From an uncultured Lachnospiraceae bacterium (GTDB taxonomy: Bacteria > Bacillota > Clostridia > Lachnospirales > Lachnospiraceae), in NCBI GenBank assembly GCA_900544445.1, contig UQVK01000007.1:12715-76714 (forward strand): DNA of 64,000 bases, written 5' to 3'. The translations under genes and the position numbers were made by a program. Under the pieces are notes generated by a model. The model did not search any database. It was given only the letters and a program-made list of their open reading frames with translations, and was not told the DNA's origin. Positions 45,171 through 54,362 of the stretch are shown here, one piece after another. The first letter of the stretch is position 1. Each line of letters begins with the position of its first letter.

Positions 45171-45199
45171 TTGCGAATCGTTTAGTGAGAGGATATAAT
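45171..45199 (+). promoter_or_regulatory. Promoter of the ATPase/DUF4276 module
   Basis: TTGCGA (45171-45176), 17-base spacer, perfect TATAAT (45194-45199), 28 bases before the ATPase start. The module therefore has its own promoter. Confidence 0.6.
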
Positions 45200-45226
45200 T
45201 GTTTTAATATTAAAAGGAGGCCGGAT

Positions 45227-46408
45227 ATGAGAATTGAATCCATCAAAGTAAAGAACTATAAAGTTTTTCAGGATGTGGAAGTGAAAGAGATTCCCAATAT
45301 GGCAGTTTTCCTTGGAATGAATGGTGTTGGGAAAACTACATTTTTCGATGTATTCGGGTTCCTTCATGATGCATTGCAGTCCAATATACGAGCTGCTTTG
45401 GCTCAAAGGGGCGGCTTTCAGGAGGTAATATCCAGAGGGCAGACAGGTGATATAGAATTTGAAATCAAATTTCGGCCTTCAGAGGATGAACCGATTATTA
45501 CCTATCAGTTATCCATATGTCTGATGGAAAATAAAAGACCGGCTATAAAGAAAGAAATTATGCGCTTTCGGAGAGGACAGACAGGTGCGCCATGGAAAGT
45601 CTTAGAGTTCGCGTTCGGAGAAGGAGTTGCGGCAGATGGTGATCTGGTTAAGTATGAGGATGTTCGTCTTGCGGAAAGAAGTCCTCAGAAACTGGATTCT
45701 CCAGATATTCTGGCAATTAAAGGTCTGGGGCAGTTTAAAGAATTTATTGCTGTGTCTCAATTGCGTCGATTGATTGAAGACTGGTATGTTTCTGATTTTC
45801 ATATAGAAGAAGCAAGAGGAACAAAGGATGCCGGATACAGTGAAAGAATATCGACTTCCGGAGATAATTTAGCATTGGTAGCAAAATACATGTATGATAA
45901 TCATCGTGAAGTATTTGATGAAATTCTGGAAGCGATGAAAAAGAGAGTTCCTGGTGTTTCAAAAGTAGAGGCACAGGAAACAACAGACGGAAGGATCGTG
46001 CTCCGTTTTCAGGATGGAAATTTTAAGGATCCATTTGTTTCCAGATTTGTTTCAGATGGTACGATTAAGATGTTTACGTATCTGTTACTGTTGAAGGATC
46101 CGGAAAAACACGCACTTTTATGTGTGGAGGAGCCGGAAAATCAATTATATCCGGCACTATTGGCGGAATTGGCGGAAGAATTTAGAATTTATGCAGAGGA
46201 TGGAGGCCAGGTTTTTATTTCAACACATTCACCGGATTTTTTGAATGCAGTCCGGTTGGAAGAACTGTTTTGTCTGGTGAAGAAAGAGGGATATACAAAA
46301 ATCTATAAAGCATCAGAGAGCACATTGATAAAAGAGTTATATGAAGCCGGGGATCTGCTTGGACAACTGTGGAGACAGCAGCTTCTTTTAGAAGAGGTGG
46401 AAGAATGA
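45227..46408 (+). CDS. AAA (RecF/OLD-like) ATPase of a putative defence module
   Basis: 393 residues. Walker A GMNGVGKTT (30-38, K36), an ABC-like signature RFVSDGTIKMF, Walker B LLCVEEPENQLYP (E301, E302) and an H-loop STHSPDF with H334 place it in the AAA_21/AAA_15 group of SMC/RecF-like ATPases used by OLD, PARIS, Septu and similar anti-phage systems. AAAGGAGG precedes the ATG at 45227 by six bases. The stop overlaps the DUF4276 start (ATGA), so the two are co-translated. Base composition is clearly more AT-rich than the neighbours lrgB and spoVT, suggesting acquisition. Confidence 0.85.
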   Translation: MRIESIKVKNYKVFQDVEVKEIPNMAVFLGMNGVGKTTFFDVFGFLHDALQSNIRAALAQRGGFQEVISRGQTGDIEFEIKFRPSEDEPIITYQLSICLMENKRPAIKKEIMRFRRGQTGAPWKVLEFAFGEGVAADGDLVKYEDVRLAERSPQKLDSPDILAIKGLGQFKEFIAVSQLRRLIEDWYVSDFHIEEARGTKDAGYSERISTSGDNLALVAKYMYDNHREVFDEILEAMKKRVPGVSKVEAQETTDGRIVLRFQDGNFKDPFVSRFVSDGTIKMFTYLLLLKDPEKHALLCVEEPENQLYPALLAELAEEFRIYAEDGGQVFISTHSPDFLNAVRLEELFCLVKKEGYTKIYKASESTLIKELYEAGDLLGQLWRQQLLLEEVEE

Positions 46409-46956
46409 CACTGGTATTTTTGTTGGAAGAAGCTTCCATGAAAACGGTACTTGACATTATTCTGCCCCAAATTTTGCCAGAATCTGTAGAATTTAAAACA
46501 ATTCCGCATAGCGGAAAAAGTGATTTGGAAGCGTCAATTCCGCATAAACTGAAAGCCTGGCGTCAGCCGGATACAAAATTTATTATCGTGAGAGATCAGG
46601 ATAGCGGAGATTGCGTTCAAATCAAGGAAGCCTTAAAGCGGCTGGCTGAGCCTTATGGAAGACCGGTACTGATACGGATTGCCTGCAGGGAATTGGAGTC
46701 CTGGTATCTCGGGGATCTAAAAGCTGTATCCCAGGCATATGGTGTGGATGTAAGTGGATTATCAAGAAAAAGTAAGTTCAGGAATCCGGATGCAATAGGA
46801 AATCCCAAAGAGGAAATACGGAAACTGTTTCCGCGTCATCAACAGTTAGATGGTGCGAGAAAAATAACGGTACATATGGATATAGAGAATAATCTGTCGA
46901 CCAGCTTCAATTATTTTATTTCCGGAGTCAGAAAATTCGTCTCCCCATCCGAATGA
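46405..46956 (+). CDS. DUF4276 family protein, TOPRIM-like partner
   Basis: 183 residues. The start LVFLLEEASMKTVLD carries acidic residues E8/E9 at the end of the first strand, VRDQDSGDC gives a DxD motif (D64, D66), and RIACRELESWYLGD a further E96/E98: the spacing resembles the acidic site of TOPRIM nucleases. This suggests the effector of the ATPase encoded just before, in the way OLD and PARIS pair an ATPase with a TOPRIM-type protein. The ATG at 46405 overlaps the ATPase stop. Catalysis and family link are inferred from motifs. Confidence 0.75.
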   Translation: MTLVFLLEEASMKTVLDIILPQILPESVEFKTIPHSGKSDLEASIPHKLKAWRQPDTKFIIVRDQDSGDCVQIKEALKRLAEPYGRPVLIRIACRELESWYLGDLKAVSQAYGVDVSGLSRKSKFRNPDAIGNPKEEIRKLFPRHQQLDGARKITVHMDIENNLSTSFNYFISGVRKFVSPSE

Positions 46957-47032
46957 TTCAGGTATAAAATTCCTCCATTTACAGATACTATTTCCAGACT
47001 TGGAAAGTACAGTAGATGGAGGAACTATTTAT

Positions 47033-47584
47033 ATGAAAGCAACAGGAATTGTCAGAAGGATAGATGATCTTGGCCGGATCGTCATCCCGAAGGAAATCAG
47101 GAGAACCCTGCGCATCCGGGAGAGCGATCCGCTGGAAATTTTTACTGACAGGGAGGGCGAGATCATTTTGAAAAAATATTCGCCCATCGGGGAAATGAGT
47201 ACCTTTGCCAGACAGTATGCAGAGAGCCTGGCACAGGTATCCGGGCAGATGACGCTGATTGCGGACCGGGATCAGTTCATCGCCGCCGCTGGGGGCTGCA
47301 AGGTCCTTCTCGGGAAAAGTATCAGCAGTCAGCTGGAGGAAGCCATTGAAAGAAGGGAGAACATTCTGGCTTCGAAGGGGGATAAGAATTTTATTCCCGT
47401 TTCCGGGGAGGGGGATGGAGAGACAGAGTATGTCAACGAGGCAATCAGCCCGATTATCTGTGAAGGGGATGTGATCGGCGCGGCGGTGCTTCTGAACAAT
47501 GATGCAAAGGCCAAGATGGGTGAGGTGGAACAGAAACTCGTCCTGTCTGCTGCGGGTTTTCTGGGAAGACAGATGGAACAGTGA
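47033..47584 (+). CDS. spoVT: Stage V sporulation protein T
   Basis: 183 residues, standard. An AbrB-type swapped-hairpin domain (MKATGIVRRIDDLGRIVIPK, 1-50) is followed by a GAF domain. SpoVT is a forespore transcription regulator acting late under sigma-G. The ATG at 47033 follows GGAGG at ten bases; a longer frame to 47000 is not used. A terminator follows at 47609-47658. It appears to be single, isolated from the defence module by 76 bases. Confidence 0.95.
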   Translation: MKATGIVRRIDDLGRIVIPKEIRRTLRIRESDPLEIFTDREGEIILKKYSPIGEMSTFARQYAESLAQVSGQMTLIADRDQFIAAAGGCKVLLGKSISSQLEEAIERRENILASKGDKNFIPVSGEGDGETEYVNEAISPIICEGDVIGAAVLLNNDAKAKMGEVEQKLVLSAAGFLGRQMEQ

Positions 47585-47608
47585 AAAGGGAGATGGACAA
47601 TAACAGAA

Positions 47609-47658
47609 GAAGCTGCGATGGCTGCTCCGATGGGAGCGGCTGCCGCAGCTTCCTTTTT
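47609..47658 (+). terminator. Terminator of spoVT
   Basis: GAAGCTGCG/CGCAGCTTC outer stem with GGCTGCTCC/GGAGCGGC inside, followed by CTTTTTATC. The following 185 bases up to 47843 hold no gene. Confidence 0.85.
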
Positions 47659-47843
47659 ATCAGATGCGTATGGGGAAGAAGGCAAAGAACAAAATAGTCA
47701 TCTCATGACAGAATATACACAGACCGAATGAAATATGATAAGATTATTTTACAGCCGGATAAAAGTTTCAAACGACAGTGATAAGGTTTTGTTGAAGTCG
47801 AATTTGCGGCCTCAGCGCAGGCTTAGGCACGGAGGTAAGTATA

Positions 47844-48605
47844 ATGAAAGCCAGAATGATTGTATCCGATCTGGACGGAACGCTGTTAAGGGATGATAAG
47901 ACCATTTCCGACTTCACGATTGACGTCATAAAAAAGTATCAAAGCAAAGGCGGAATTTTCGTGGCCGCAACGGCAAGGCCTGTCAGGGCGGCCAGCGAAT
48001 ATATGAAAATACTGAACCTGAATGCCGGTATCTTCCATAATGGGGCAGTCATACAGGAAAATGGCAAAAAAACAGGCGGATATGGCGTAGAAAACGCAGG
48101 CGATCTGGTGCAGGCCATATTGGAAAGGCATCCATTTTCCAATATTGCGGTTGAAGCGGAGGACGTATTATATGCCAATTTTGATGCTGACCGTCTGTGG
48201 CCCGGGGCGGAATACATAACCTGTGAAAGTTTCGCGCAATTAAAGGGGAAAACGGCAGATAAAATCATCGTAGAGGTTACGTCCCTGAGCGAAATGGAAA
48301 AATATAAGGCATTGCTGCCGGACGAACTGTATATTCAGCTATCAGAGAATAAAATCGGAATGATCATGAATCAATCGGCCACGAAATATCATGCGATTTC
48401 ATTTTTAGCGGAACGATATCAGATCAGTACGGACGACATCATTGCCTTCGGAGACGATTATAATGATCTGGAAATGATAAAAAAATGCGGAAAGGGAATC
48501 GCAGTCGGCAATGCCCTGGAAATGGTAAAAGGTGCTGCCGACGAAGTGTGCGAATCCAATCAGAAGGATGGAGTTGCGCGCTGGATCGAAAGAAATCTGT
48601 TGTAA
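47844..48605 (+). CDS. Cof-type HAD-IIB phosphatase
   Basis: 253 residues. HAD motif I VSDLDGTLLRDDK, motif II VAATARPVRA, motif III lysine near KYHAISFLAERY and motif IV IIAFGDDYNDLEMIKK, with a IIB cap in between. These enzymes dephosphorylate small cytosolic metabolites such as sugar phosphates or FMN/PLP; the substrate is not evident. GGAGGTAAGTATA precedes the ATG. The gene is less GC-rich than its right-hand neighbours. The gene following in the same direction is unrelated. Confidence 0.9.
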   Translation: MKARMIVSDLDGTLLRDDKTISDFTIDVIKKYQSKGGIFVAATARPVRAASEYMKILNLNAGIFHNGAVIQENGKKTGGYGVENAGDLVQAILERHPFSNIAVEAEDVLYANFDADRLWPGAEYITCESFAQLKGKTADKIIVEVTSLSEMEKYKALLPDELYIQLSENKIGMIMNQSATKYHAISFLAERYQISTDDIIAFGDDYNDLEMIKKCGKGIAVGNALEMVKGAADEVCESNQKDGVARWIERNLL

Positions 48606-48652
48606 GCTGATGTGCATGGAAGGATTTATTCCATGTGATGAAGGAGGGGACT

Positions 48653-49069
48653 ATGAAAAAAACAGTCAGTCTTTCCACGCTTCTGGTCGTTGACGTCATT
48701 GCCCTTGCCATTGTATGGCTGATGCAGCCTGTTCCGGCGGGGGTACCCGTCAGGAGGATATTTCTCGTCATTCTGGCGGCAGCGGCGCTGCTTCTGATTT
48801 TTATGCTCGGCAGAAGCAGGACCATACAGCCTCATGCGAAGGTTGCGGGCATTGCGCCCGTCAGCCGGATCAATCCCGCCCAGTACCTGACACGGAACGG
48901 GATGGTCTGTCCGGGCGGAGATGGCAGATACCGGGTTACCTTTCTGTACGGGGATGATTCGAAGGTGGAGCTTTCCCTGTCCGCCAGACAGGCAGGTGCG
49001 CTTGCCGTTGGCATGCGGGGGACGCTTGTCTTCCGGGACGCCGTGTTTTTGTCCTTCCGGCCGGACTGA
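48653..49069 (+). CDS. Membrane protein with DUF2500-like domain
   Basis: 138 residues. Two hydrophobic segments (about 6-24 and 30-50) precede a soluble beta-rich part ending YRVTFLYGDDSKVELSLSAR and GMRGTLVFRDAVFLSF, which resembles DUF2500/DUF7489 domains. The ATG at 48653 follows AAGGAGGGGACT; the ATG at 48635 is not needed. It lies 41 bases before the MATE gene and may share its transcript. Function unknown. Confidence 0.75.
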   Translation: MKKTVSLSTLLVVDVIALAIVWLMQPVPAGVPVRRIFLVILAAAALLLIFMLGRSRTIQPHAKVAGIAPVSRINPAQYLTRNGMVCPGGDGRYRVTFLYGDDSKVELSLSARQAGALAVGMRGTLVFRDAVFLSFRPD

Positions 49070-49110
49070 TCTGTGGGGATCCATAAAGGTTATGAGGCAT
49101 GGAGGGGAAG

Positions 49111-50034
49111 ATGGCAAAGGAAGAGAAAAAATCACGCATCGTGGACATGACGCAGGGAAGTCCGGGCAGGCTGATTCTCGGCTTTGCCCTTCCCCTCATG
49201 CTGGGAAATGTATTTCAGCAGTTATATACCTTCGTGGATACGCTGGTGGTGGGCCAGGCACTTGGCGTGAACGCGCTGGCAGCGCTGGGAGCGTCGGAAT
49301 GGCTGACCTTTCTGATGTTCGGCTCTGTGCAGGGACTGGCCCAGGGCTTCTCCGTGATTATTTCCCAGAAATTCGGGGCGGGGCAGGAAGGGGAACTTCG
49401 CCGGGCGGTGTTCCAGGCCGCCCTCCTTTCCGTTGCCGCCGCCGTTCTTCTCACCGCGCTGGGCCAGACAGCGCTTTCGGCTGTGCTTGCATGGATGGGA
49501 ACGCCGGAGGAGATCCGGGGGCTGGCCCTTCTGTATCTGCGCTTTATTTATGCGGGCATTCCGGCCGCCATCCTCTATAATACCGCGGCGGCAGTTCTGC
49601 GGGCCGTAGGGGACAGCAGGACGCCGCTGAGAGCGATGACCGTTTCTTCTGTCTGCAATATTGTACTGGATCTTCTGTTCGTGCTGGTTTTGAATATGGG
49701 GATTCCCGGAGCGGCGGTTTCCACCGTGCTGGCCCAGCTCCTTTCCGGCATCTGCTGTCTGATCGGGATCCGCTTCCTGTGCGTTCTGGCCGCCTTTTTT
49801 CCGCTGCTTTATATTCTTTATATCACCAGGGCCTGTGTTCAGGGGATGGGAGACGGGGTCTTTCCCATGCTCTCCAGCGCGGCGCAGCTTGTGATGCGTG
49901 TGGGATGCGCGCTGTTTCTGACCCGCCTGATCGGTGAAAGCGGCGTCTTTTTCGGGGAGATCATGGCCTGGGCGGGAGCGGATCTGTTGCTGGTTGGGAG
50001 GTATTTTTATCTGGAAAGGAAGATTGAGAAATGA
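49111..50034 (+). CDS. MATE efflux protein with large internal deletion
   Basis: 307 residues, against about 450 for the family. The N-terminal six-helix half is normal (MTQGSPGRLILGFALPLML, YTFVDTLVVGQALGV, VLRAVGDSRTPLRAM). After LLSGICCLIGIRFL the chain jumps directly to FFPLLYILYITRACVQGMGD and the last helices, so about 130 residues (roughly helices 7-10) are missing in frame. It is probably non-functional as a transporter, or a remnant. GGAGGGG precedes the ATG at 49111. The stop overlaps the next start by four bases. Confidence 0.8.
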   Translation: MAKEEKKSRIVDMTQGSPGRLILGFALPLMLGNVFQQLYTFVDTLVVGQALGVNALAALGASEWLTFLMFGSVQGLAQGFSVIISQKFGAGQEGELRRAVFQAALLSVAAAVLLTALGQTALSAVLAWMGTPEEIRGLALLYLRFIYAGIPAAILYNTAAAVLRAVGDSRTPLRAMTVSSVCNIVLDLLFVLVLNMGIPGAAVSTVLAQLLSGICCLIGIRFLCVLAAFFPLLYILYITRACVQGMGDGVFPMLSSAAQLVMRVGCALFLTRLIGESGVFFGEIMAWAGADLLLVGRYFYLERKIEK

Positions 50035-51233
50035 TAACGCTTACGAACCGGCAGGCAAGGCAGTTCATTCTGCGAAAACAGGGACTTCTGGGAACGTATC
50101 GTTTCCAAGGGAAACAGGGGGCGCTTCAGTATGTGCGGCAGGCTGGCTGCATCCAGTTTGATCCGGTGGATGTCTGCGGAAAGAACGCGGAACTGGTGCT
50201 GCAGTCCCGGGTGAAGGGATTTACCAAAGGAATGCTCTATGAGCTTCTGTATGAGGATCGCAGGCTGGTGGATTATCCGGACAAGAACCTGTCCATCTGG
50301 CCGGTGGAGGACTGGCCGTATTTTGAGCGTTACCGCCGGGCCGCCAGGGAGGGCGGCCGTCGGTTTGAGGGGCTTGATCAGCTGGAGGGGCAGGCGGTTT
50401 CCTGGCTTCGGGAACATGGACCGGCCAGTTCCGACAGCCTGCCCATTGAGGGAGAGGTGTACTGGCATTCCCATATTCACTGGAGCGGGAACTGGGGCGG
50501 AAAGTCCAATGCGGCGCGGGCGGCTCTGGAGCAGCTTTATTCCACCGGGGAACTGATCATCCATCATAAAAAGGGAGCGAGGAAGTTTTATGATCTGGCG
50601 GAAAAGTATCTGCCGCGGACGCTTCTTGCCGCGCCCGATCCCTTTCCGGAGGACGCGGCACATCAGCGCTGGCGCATGCTGCGCCGCATCGGCGCGGTTG
50701 GGCTGATGTGGAACCGCCCATCGGACGCCTGGCTTGGCATTCCCGGCCTGAAAGCGGATCAGCGAAAGGATGCCTTCAGGAAGCTTATGGAGGAAGGAAA
50801 GCTCTGTGAGGTGAGTGTGGAGGGCATGAGAGAGATGCTTTATTGTCTGGCGGAGGATGTGTTTCTTCTGGAGGAGGTTCGGCAGGAGAGGGTTCCGGGC
50901 GGAAAGCGCTGTGAACTGCTCGCGCCTCTGGACTGCCTGCTGTGGGACCGCAGGCTGATCCGGGAGCTGTTCGGTTTTGACTATACCTGGGAAATCTATA
51001 CGCCGCAGCCGAAGAGAAAATATGGCTTCTATGTCCTGCCCCTGCTCTATGGGGACAGCTTTGCCGGCCGTGTGGAAGCGGTGGCGGGGAGCGACAGGTG
51101 TCTTCTCGTGAAGCATATCTGGCTGGAGGAGGGCGTGCGCCGGACAAAAGCGTTTGACACGGCGCTGGAACGGTGCTTCCGGCGGTTTGCGGCCTTTAAC
51201 GGCTGCAGCCGGACTGTGTGGCCGCAGGGGTAA
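50031..51233 (+). CDS. Winged-helix DNA glycosylase-like protein (YcaQ/AlkZ family)
   Basis: 400 residues. The HTH_42 family layout is clear: TNRQARQFILRKQGLL start, IQFDPVDVCGKNAELVLQSRV with the QxD motif expected at the active site, LVDYPDKNLSIWP, and a C-terminal DCLLWDRRLIRELFGFDYTWEIY. Such enzymes (YcaQ/AlkX) remove alkylated bases or unhook interstrand cross-links. Translation coupled to the MATE remnant by ATGA. The gene order may be historical rather than functional. Confidence 0.85.
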   Translation: MITLTNRQARQFILRKQGLLGTYRFQGKQGALQYVRQAGCIQFDPVDVCGKNAELVLQSRVKGFTKGMLYELLYEDRRLVDYPDKNLSIWPVEDWPYFERYRRAAREGGRRFEGLDQLEGQAVSWLREHGPASSDSLPIEGEVYWHSHIHWSGNWGGKSNAARAALEQLYSTGELIIHHKKGARKFYDLAEKYLPRTLLAAPDPFPEDAAHQRWRMLRRIGAVGLMWNRPSDAWLGIPGLKADQRKDAFRKLMEEGKLCEVSVEGMREMLYCLAEDVFLLEEVRQERVPGGKRCELLAPLDCLLWDRRLIRELFGFDYTWEIYTPQPKRKYGFYVLPLLYGDSFAGRVEAVAGSDRCLLVKHIWLEEGVRRTKAFDTALERCFRRFAAFNGCSRTVWPQG

Positions 51234-51308
51234 ACGGCGCAGGACGAAAAAAAACGGAGAGGGGAAAGCATACATCGGATTTTGAAAGAACGTTTCACCA
51301 AAAAGCCT

Positions 51309-51947
51309 TCAGAAAAAACGGGCTGAGCTGCAAAGCAGCCATACGGCGGAATAATAGAAGATGAGAACGAAGGCGGAAAAGGCGTCGGAACGTCCGGGTT
51401 TGTAAAGCCGCAGACAGATCATGTTGTCGGAAAGATAAAAGAGCAGAGCTCCCGCCGCGGCCATGGGAGAGATGCGCAGAGCGGCCAGAGCCGCAGCGGT
51501 CATGGCGGAAAGCAGAGCGCCGTAGACGACGATGGGAAGGGCCAGCTTTCCCGTTTTGGACAGCTGTCTTCCATGGAACAGAAGGCTCGCGGCAAACAGC
51601 AGCAGGAAGAAGAGAAAATGTCGGAAAGAGAGCGGCGCGGTATGAAGCAGGGCGGCAAGAAAGCAGACATGTCCCAGGGCAAAAACCGCCATGCCGGATA
51701 AAAAATGAAGTTCAAGGAGCACATCTGCGGCCGCGCAGAAAAGGGCTCCCACCGTGATGCCCAGACGGACCGGATTCTGAAAACCGTCCGAAAGGCAATA
51801 GAAAAAAGCCTCCCCCAAAGGCATGCAGGTGGCGGCAGCCTTGAAAAAAAGAGGCCATTTTTTCTTCCGTTTCCGGTTCTGAAAATAAAGGGTGCCCCAG
51901 AACGCCGTAAAAAGGGCGCTGAGGATGGGAAGCGCCGGGCTTCCCAT
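51309..51947 (-). CDS. YhhN family membrane protein (lysoplasmalogenase-like)
   Basis: 212 residues with about eight membrane helices. GALFCAAADVLLELHFLSGMAVFALGH (two parts: CAAADVLLE and GMAVFALGHVCF) and LLFYLSDNMICLR match the YhhN/TMEM86 family, whose eukaryotic members hydrolyse the vinyl-ether bond of lysoplasmalogens; clostridia make plasmalogens, so this is plausible. The ATG is one base from the degV stop and lacks a clear ribosome site, so it depends on coupling. Confidence 0.82.
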   Translation of the reverse strand: MGSPALPILSALFTAFWGTLYFQNRKRKKKWPLFFKAAATCMPLGEAFFYCLSDGFQNPVRLGITVGALFCAAADVLLELHFLSGMAVFALGHVCFLAALLHTAPLSFRHFLFFLLLFAASLLFHGRQLSKTGKLALPIVVYGALLSAMTAAALAALRISPMAAAGALLFYLSDNMICLRLYKPGRSDAFSAFVLIFYYSAVWLLCSSARFF

Positions 51948-51948
51948 A

Positions 51949-52833
51949 TCAGTCCAGATACTTCCTGTACTTTTCTTCCGAAGCGTCCAGGAAGCAGATG
52001 CCGATAATACCCCGGCCAGTGTGCGCGCCGATGGCGCAGCCGACAGTGGAAATCATGATACCGGCGGGATGGAACGTTTCCCGTACGGTTTCTTCCAGCA
52101 TATGGGCGGCCTGTTCATCTTCGCCATGGCAGAGGGAAAAAAGCTGCTTTTCCGGTTCTGCGCTGAATTCCCCGATGTATTCGACCAGGCTTTTCAGGGA
52201 TTTTTTACGGCCGCGCACGGTTTTTAATACCTGCAGGGAGCCGTTTCCGTCTACGATCAGAACGGGTTTCATATCCAGCGTTTCCGCGATGTTGCCCTTA
52301 AACTTGGAGAGCCGGCCGCCCTTGATCAGATAGGCCAGCGTGTTGACGGTGAATACATGGCGGATATGGGAACGATAGAAATCCGCAGCCTCAAGCAGCT
52401 GCTCTTTGGACGCGCCATGTTCCTGCATGATCAGAAGCTTGCGTACCAGCAGACCGAAGCCTGCGGAAGCGCATCTGGTATCAAAAATGGTCAGGTCGAA
52501 GTCCGGATAATCTTCCAGAATGTTCGTCCTGGCAATATTCGCGGCGTTGAAGGTTCCGGCGATTCCCGTGGAAAAGCACAGGTAGAGCACGCTGTCCCCA
52601 CGCTCCGCATAGGGACGGAATGCATCCTCAAACATGGCGGGGTTGATGTGGTAGGTGCGCACATTCCGGCTGGTATCATCCAGAATTTTGTAAAATTCCT
52701 TCGTTTTTATGGTTTTTCCATCCAGATAGTCCACGTCATCGATGACCACCGGGGTGGGGATGACGTGCAGCCCGTAGCGGTTGACGATCTCTTCGGGCAG
52801 ATCGGAAGCGGAATCGGTAACAATTTTAAGCAT
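51949..52833 (-). CDS. DegV family fatty-acid-binding protein
   Basis: 294 residues. MLKIVTDSASDLPEEI start, YLCFSTGIAGTFNAA and TLAYLIKGGRLSK are DegV hallmarks. DegV proteins bind a long-chain fatty acid and work with fatty acid kinase (FakB role). The ATG at 52833 follows AGGGAGGAACC, ruling out the longer frame to 52875. Middle gene of the leftward pncB-degV-yhhN run. Confidence 0.92.
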   Translation of the reverse strand: MLKIVTDSASDLPEEIVNRYGLHVIPTPVVIDDVDYLDGKTIKTKEFYKILDDTSRNVRTYHINPAMFEDAFRPYAERGDSVLYLCFSTGIAGTFNAANIARTNILEDYPDFDLTIFDTRCASAGFGLLVRKLLIMQEHGASKEQLLEAADFYRSHIRHVFTVNTLAYLIKGGRLSKFKGNIAETLDMKPVLIVDGNGSLQVLKTVRGRKKSLKSLVEYIGEFSAEPEKQLFSLCHGEDEQAAHMLEETVRETFHPAGIMISTVGCAIGAHTGRGIIGICFLDASEEKYRKYLD

Positions 52834-52907
52834 AAGGTTCCTCCCTGTTTTGCTGTTTAGATGAACGCGGCTCATGCTGCTGTCAAAGCACCGGCAGCAT
52901 GATGCGC

Positions 52908-54362
52908 TTAGACCTGTCCCATCTGATCCAGAAGCTTCAGCTTGGTATCATATAACTTCTGGGAAAGATCCACATAAACCTGATGGGGGTTGACGAGACG
53001 TCTGGTCTCATCCCATAGAGTATCCAGTTCCTTCTGACAGTAATCCCGGATCTCCATGACGCTGGGAGAAGTGTATACACATTTCCCATCCAGGAAAACA
53101 GGGATCATCAGCTCGCGGAGCGTGAAGCTTCCGGCGGGCAGAAGGGTTTTCTTCCAGGGCTCCAGCGGATCGAACAGCAGGATCGCCTCATCCTCCCGGA
53201 AGGTTTCGTCCGCAAGGGCGATCAGATCCGCCTTGATCTTTCCGGTTTCCTTTTCATAGATCCGGTGGATGACCTTGTTTCCGGGATTGGTGATCTTTTC
53301 ACTGTTCTCGGAGAGCTTGATTTTGGGAAGAAAATTTCCGTTCTCGTCCATGATGGCGGCCAGCTTGTATACGCCACCGAAGGAAGGCCAGTTCTTGGAG
53401 GTGATCATGTGGGTTCCCACGCCCCAGGAGGTCACCGTACAGCCCTGTGCTTTCAGGCTGTCGATCAGATATTCGTCCAGATCGTTGGAGGCGGAAATGA
53501 CCGCGTCCGTAAATCCGGCGTCATCCAGCATCTTCCTGGCTTTTTTGGAGAGGTAGGCCAGGTCGCCGCTGTCCAGACGGATACCGTAGAAGGTCAGGGG
53601 AATGCCGGCTTCCCGCATCTCGGTGAAAACGCGGATGGCGTTGGGAACACCGGATTTTAAGGTATCATAGGTGTCCACCAGCAGGATGCAGGCAGAAGGA
53701 TACATATCCGCATAGGTTTTAAAGGCAGTGTATTCGTCCGGAAAACTCATGATCCAGCTGTGGGCGTGCGTCCCCTTTACGGGAACGTCGAACATCTGCC
53801 CGGCCAGAACGTTGCTGGTCCCGATACAGCCGCCGATCATGGCAGCCCTTGCACCGTAGATGCCCGCGTCCGGCCCCTGCGCCCGACGCAGTCCGAATTC
53901 CATGATGCCGTCGCCTCTTGCGGCATAGCAGACCCGCGAGGTCTTGGTGGCGATCAGGCTCTGGTGATTGACGATGTTCAGGATGGCGGTTTCCACGAGC
54001 TGCGCTTCCATGATCGGCGCGATCACCTTGATCATGGGCTCCCGGGGAAACATGACGCTTCCTTCCGGAATGGCATAGACGCTTCCGGAAAAACGGAAGG
54101 TTTTCAGATAGTCCAGAAAATCTTCATCGAAGATGCCCAGGCTCCTCAGATAGGAAAGCTCTTCTTCTCCGAAATGCAGGTTTTCAATGTACTCGATGAC
54201 CTGCTGAAGCCCGGCGCAGATGGCGTAGCCGGATTCCATGGGATTATTGCGGTAAAAGGCGTCGAAAATGACCGTTTCATTCCGGTCCATATTTCGGAAA
54301 TAACCCTGCATCATCGTCAGCTCATACAGATCGGTCATGAGGGTGAGATTGCGCGTTTGCAT
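52908..54362 (-). CDS. pncB: Nicotinate phosphoribosyltransferase
   Basis: 484 residues. RNLTLMTDLYELTMMQGYF start, VKGTHAHSWIMSFPDEYTAF with the phosphorylated histidine, and IRLDSGDLAYLSKKARKMLD with the ribose-phosphate residues are present. It makes nicotinate mononucleotide from nicotinate and PRPP in NAD salvage. A nicotinamidase-like gene at 40012-40539 could supply nicotinate. The ATG at 54362 is used; AAGG lies eight bases upstream. Confidence 0.94.
   Translation of the reverse strand: MQTRNLTLMTDLYELTMMQGYFRNMDRNETVIFDAFYRNNPMESGYAICAGLQQVIEYIENLHFGEEELSYLRSLGIFDEDFLDYLKTFRFSGSVYAIPEGSVMFPREPMIKVIAPIMEAQLVETAILNIVNHQSLIATKTSRVCYAARGDGIMEFGLRRAQGPDAGIYGARAAMIGGCIGTSNVLAGQMFDVPVKGTHAHSWIMSFPDEYTAFKTYADMYPSACILLVDTYDTLKSGVPNAIRVFTEMREAGIPLTFYGIRLDSGDLAYLSKKARKMLDDAGFTDAVISASNDLDEYLIDSLKAQGCTVTSWGVGTHMITSKNWPSFGGVYKLAAIMDENGNFLPKIKLSENSEKITNPGNKVIHRIYEKETGKIKADLIALADETFREDEAILLFDPLEPWKKTLLPAGSFTLRELMIPVFLDGKCVYTSPSVMEIRDYCQKELDTLWDETRRLVNPHQVYVDLSQKLYDTKLKLLDQMGQV

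Noticed and set aside
45227..46956. Part of a prophage or transposon
   Set aside because: No integrase, transposase, terminal repeats or phage genes border the ATPase/DUF4276 pair; only composition suggests acquisition.
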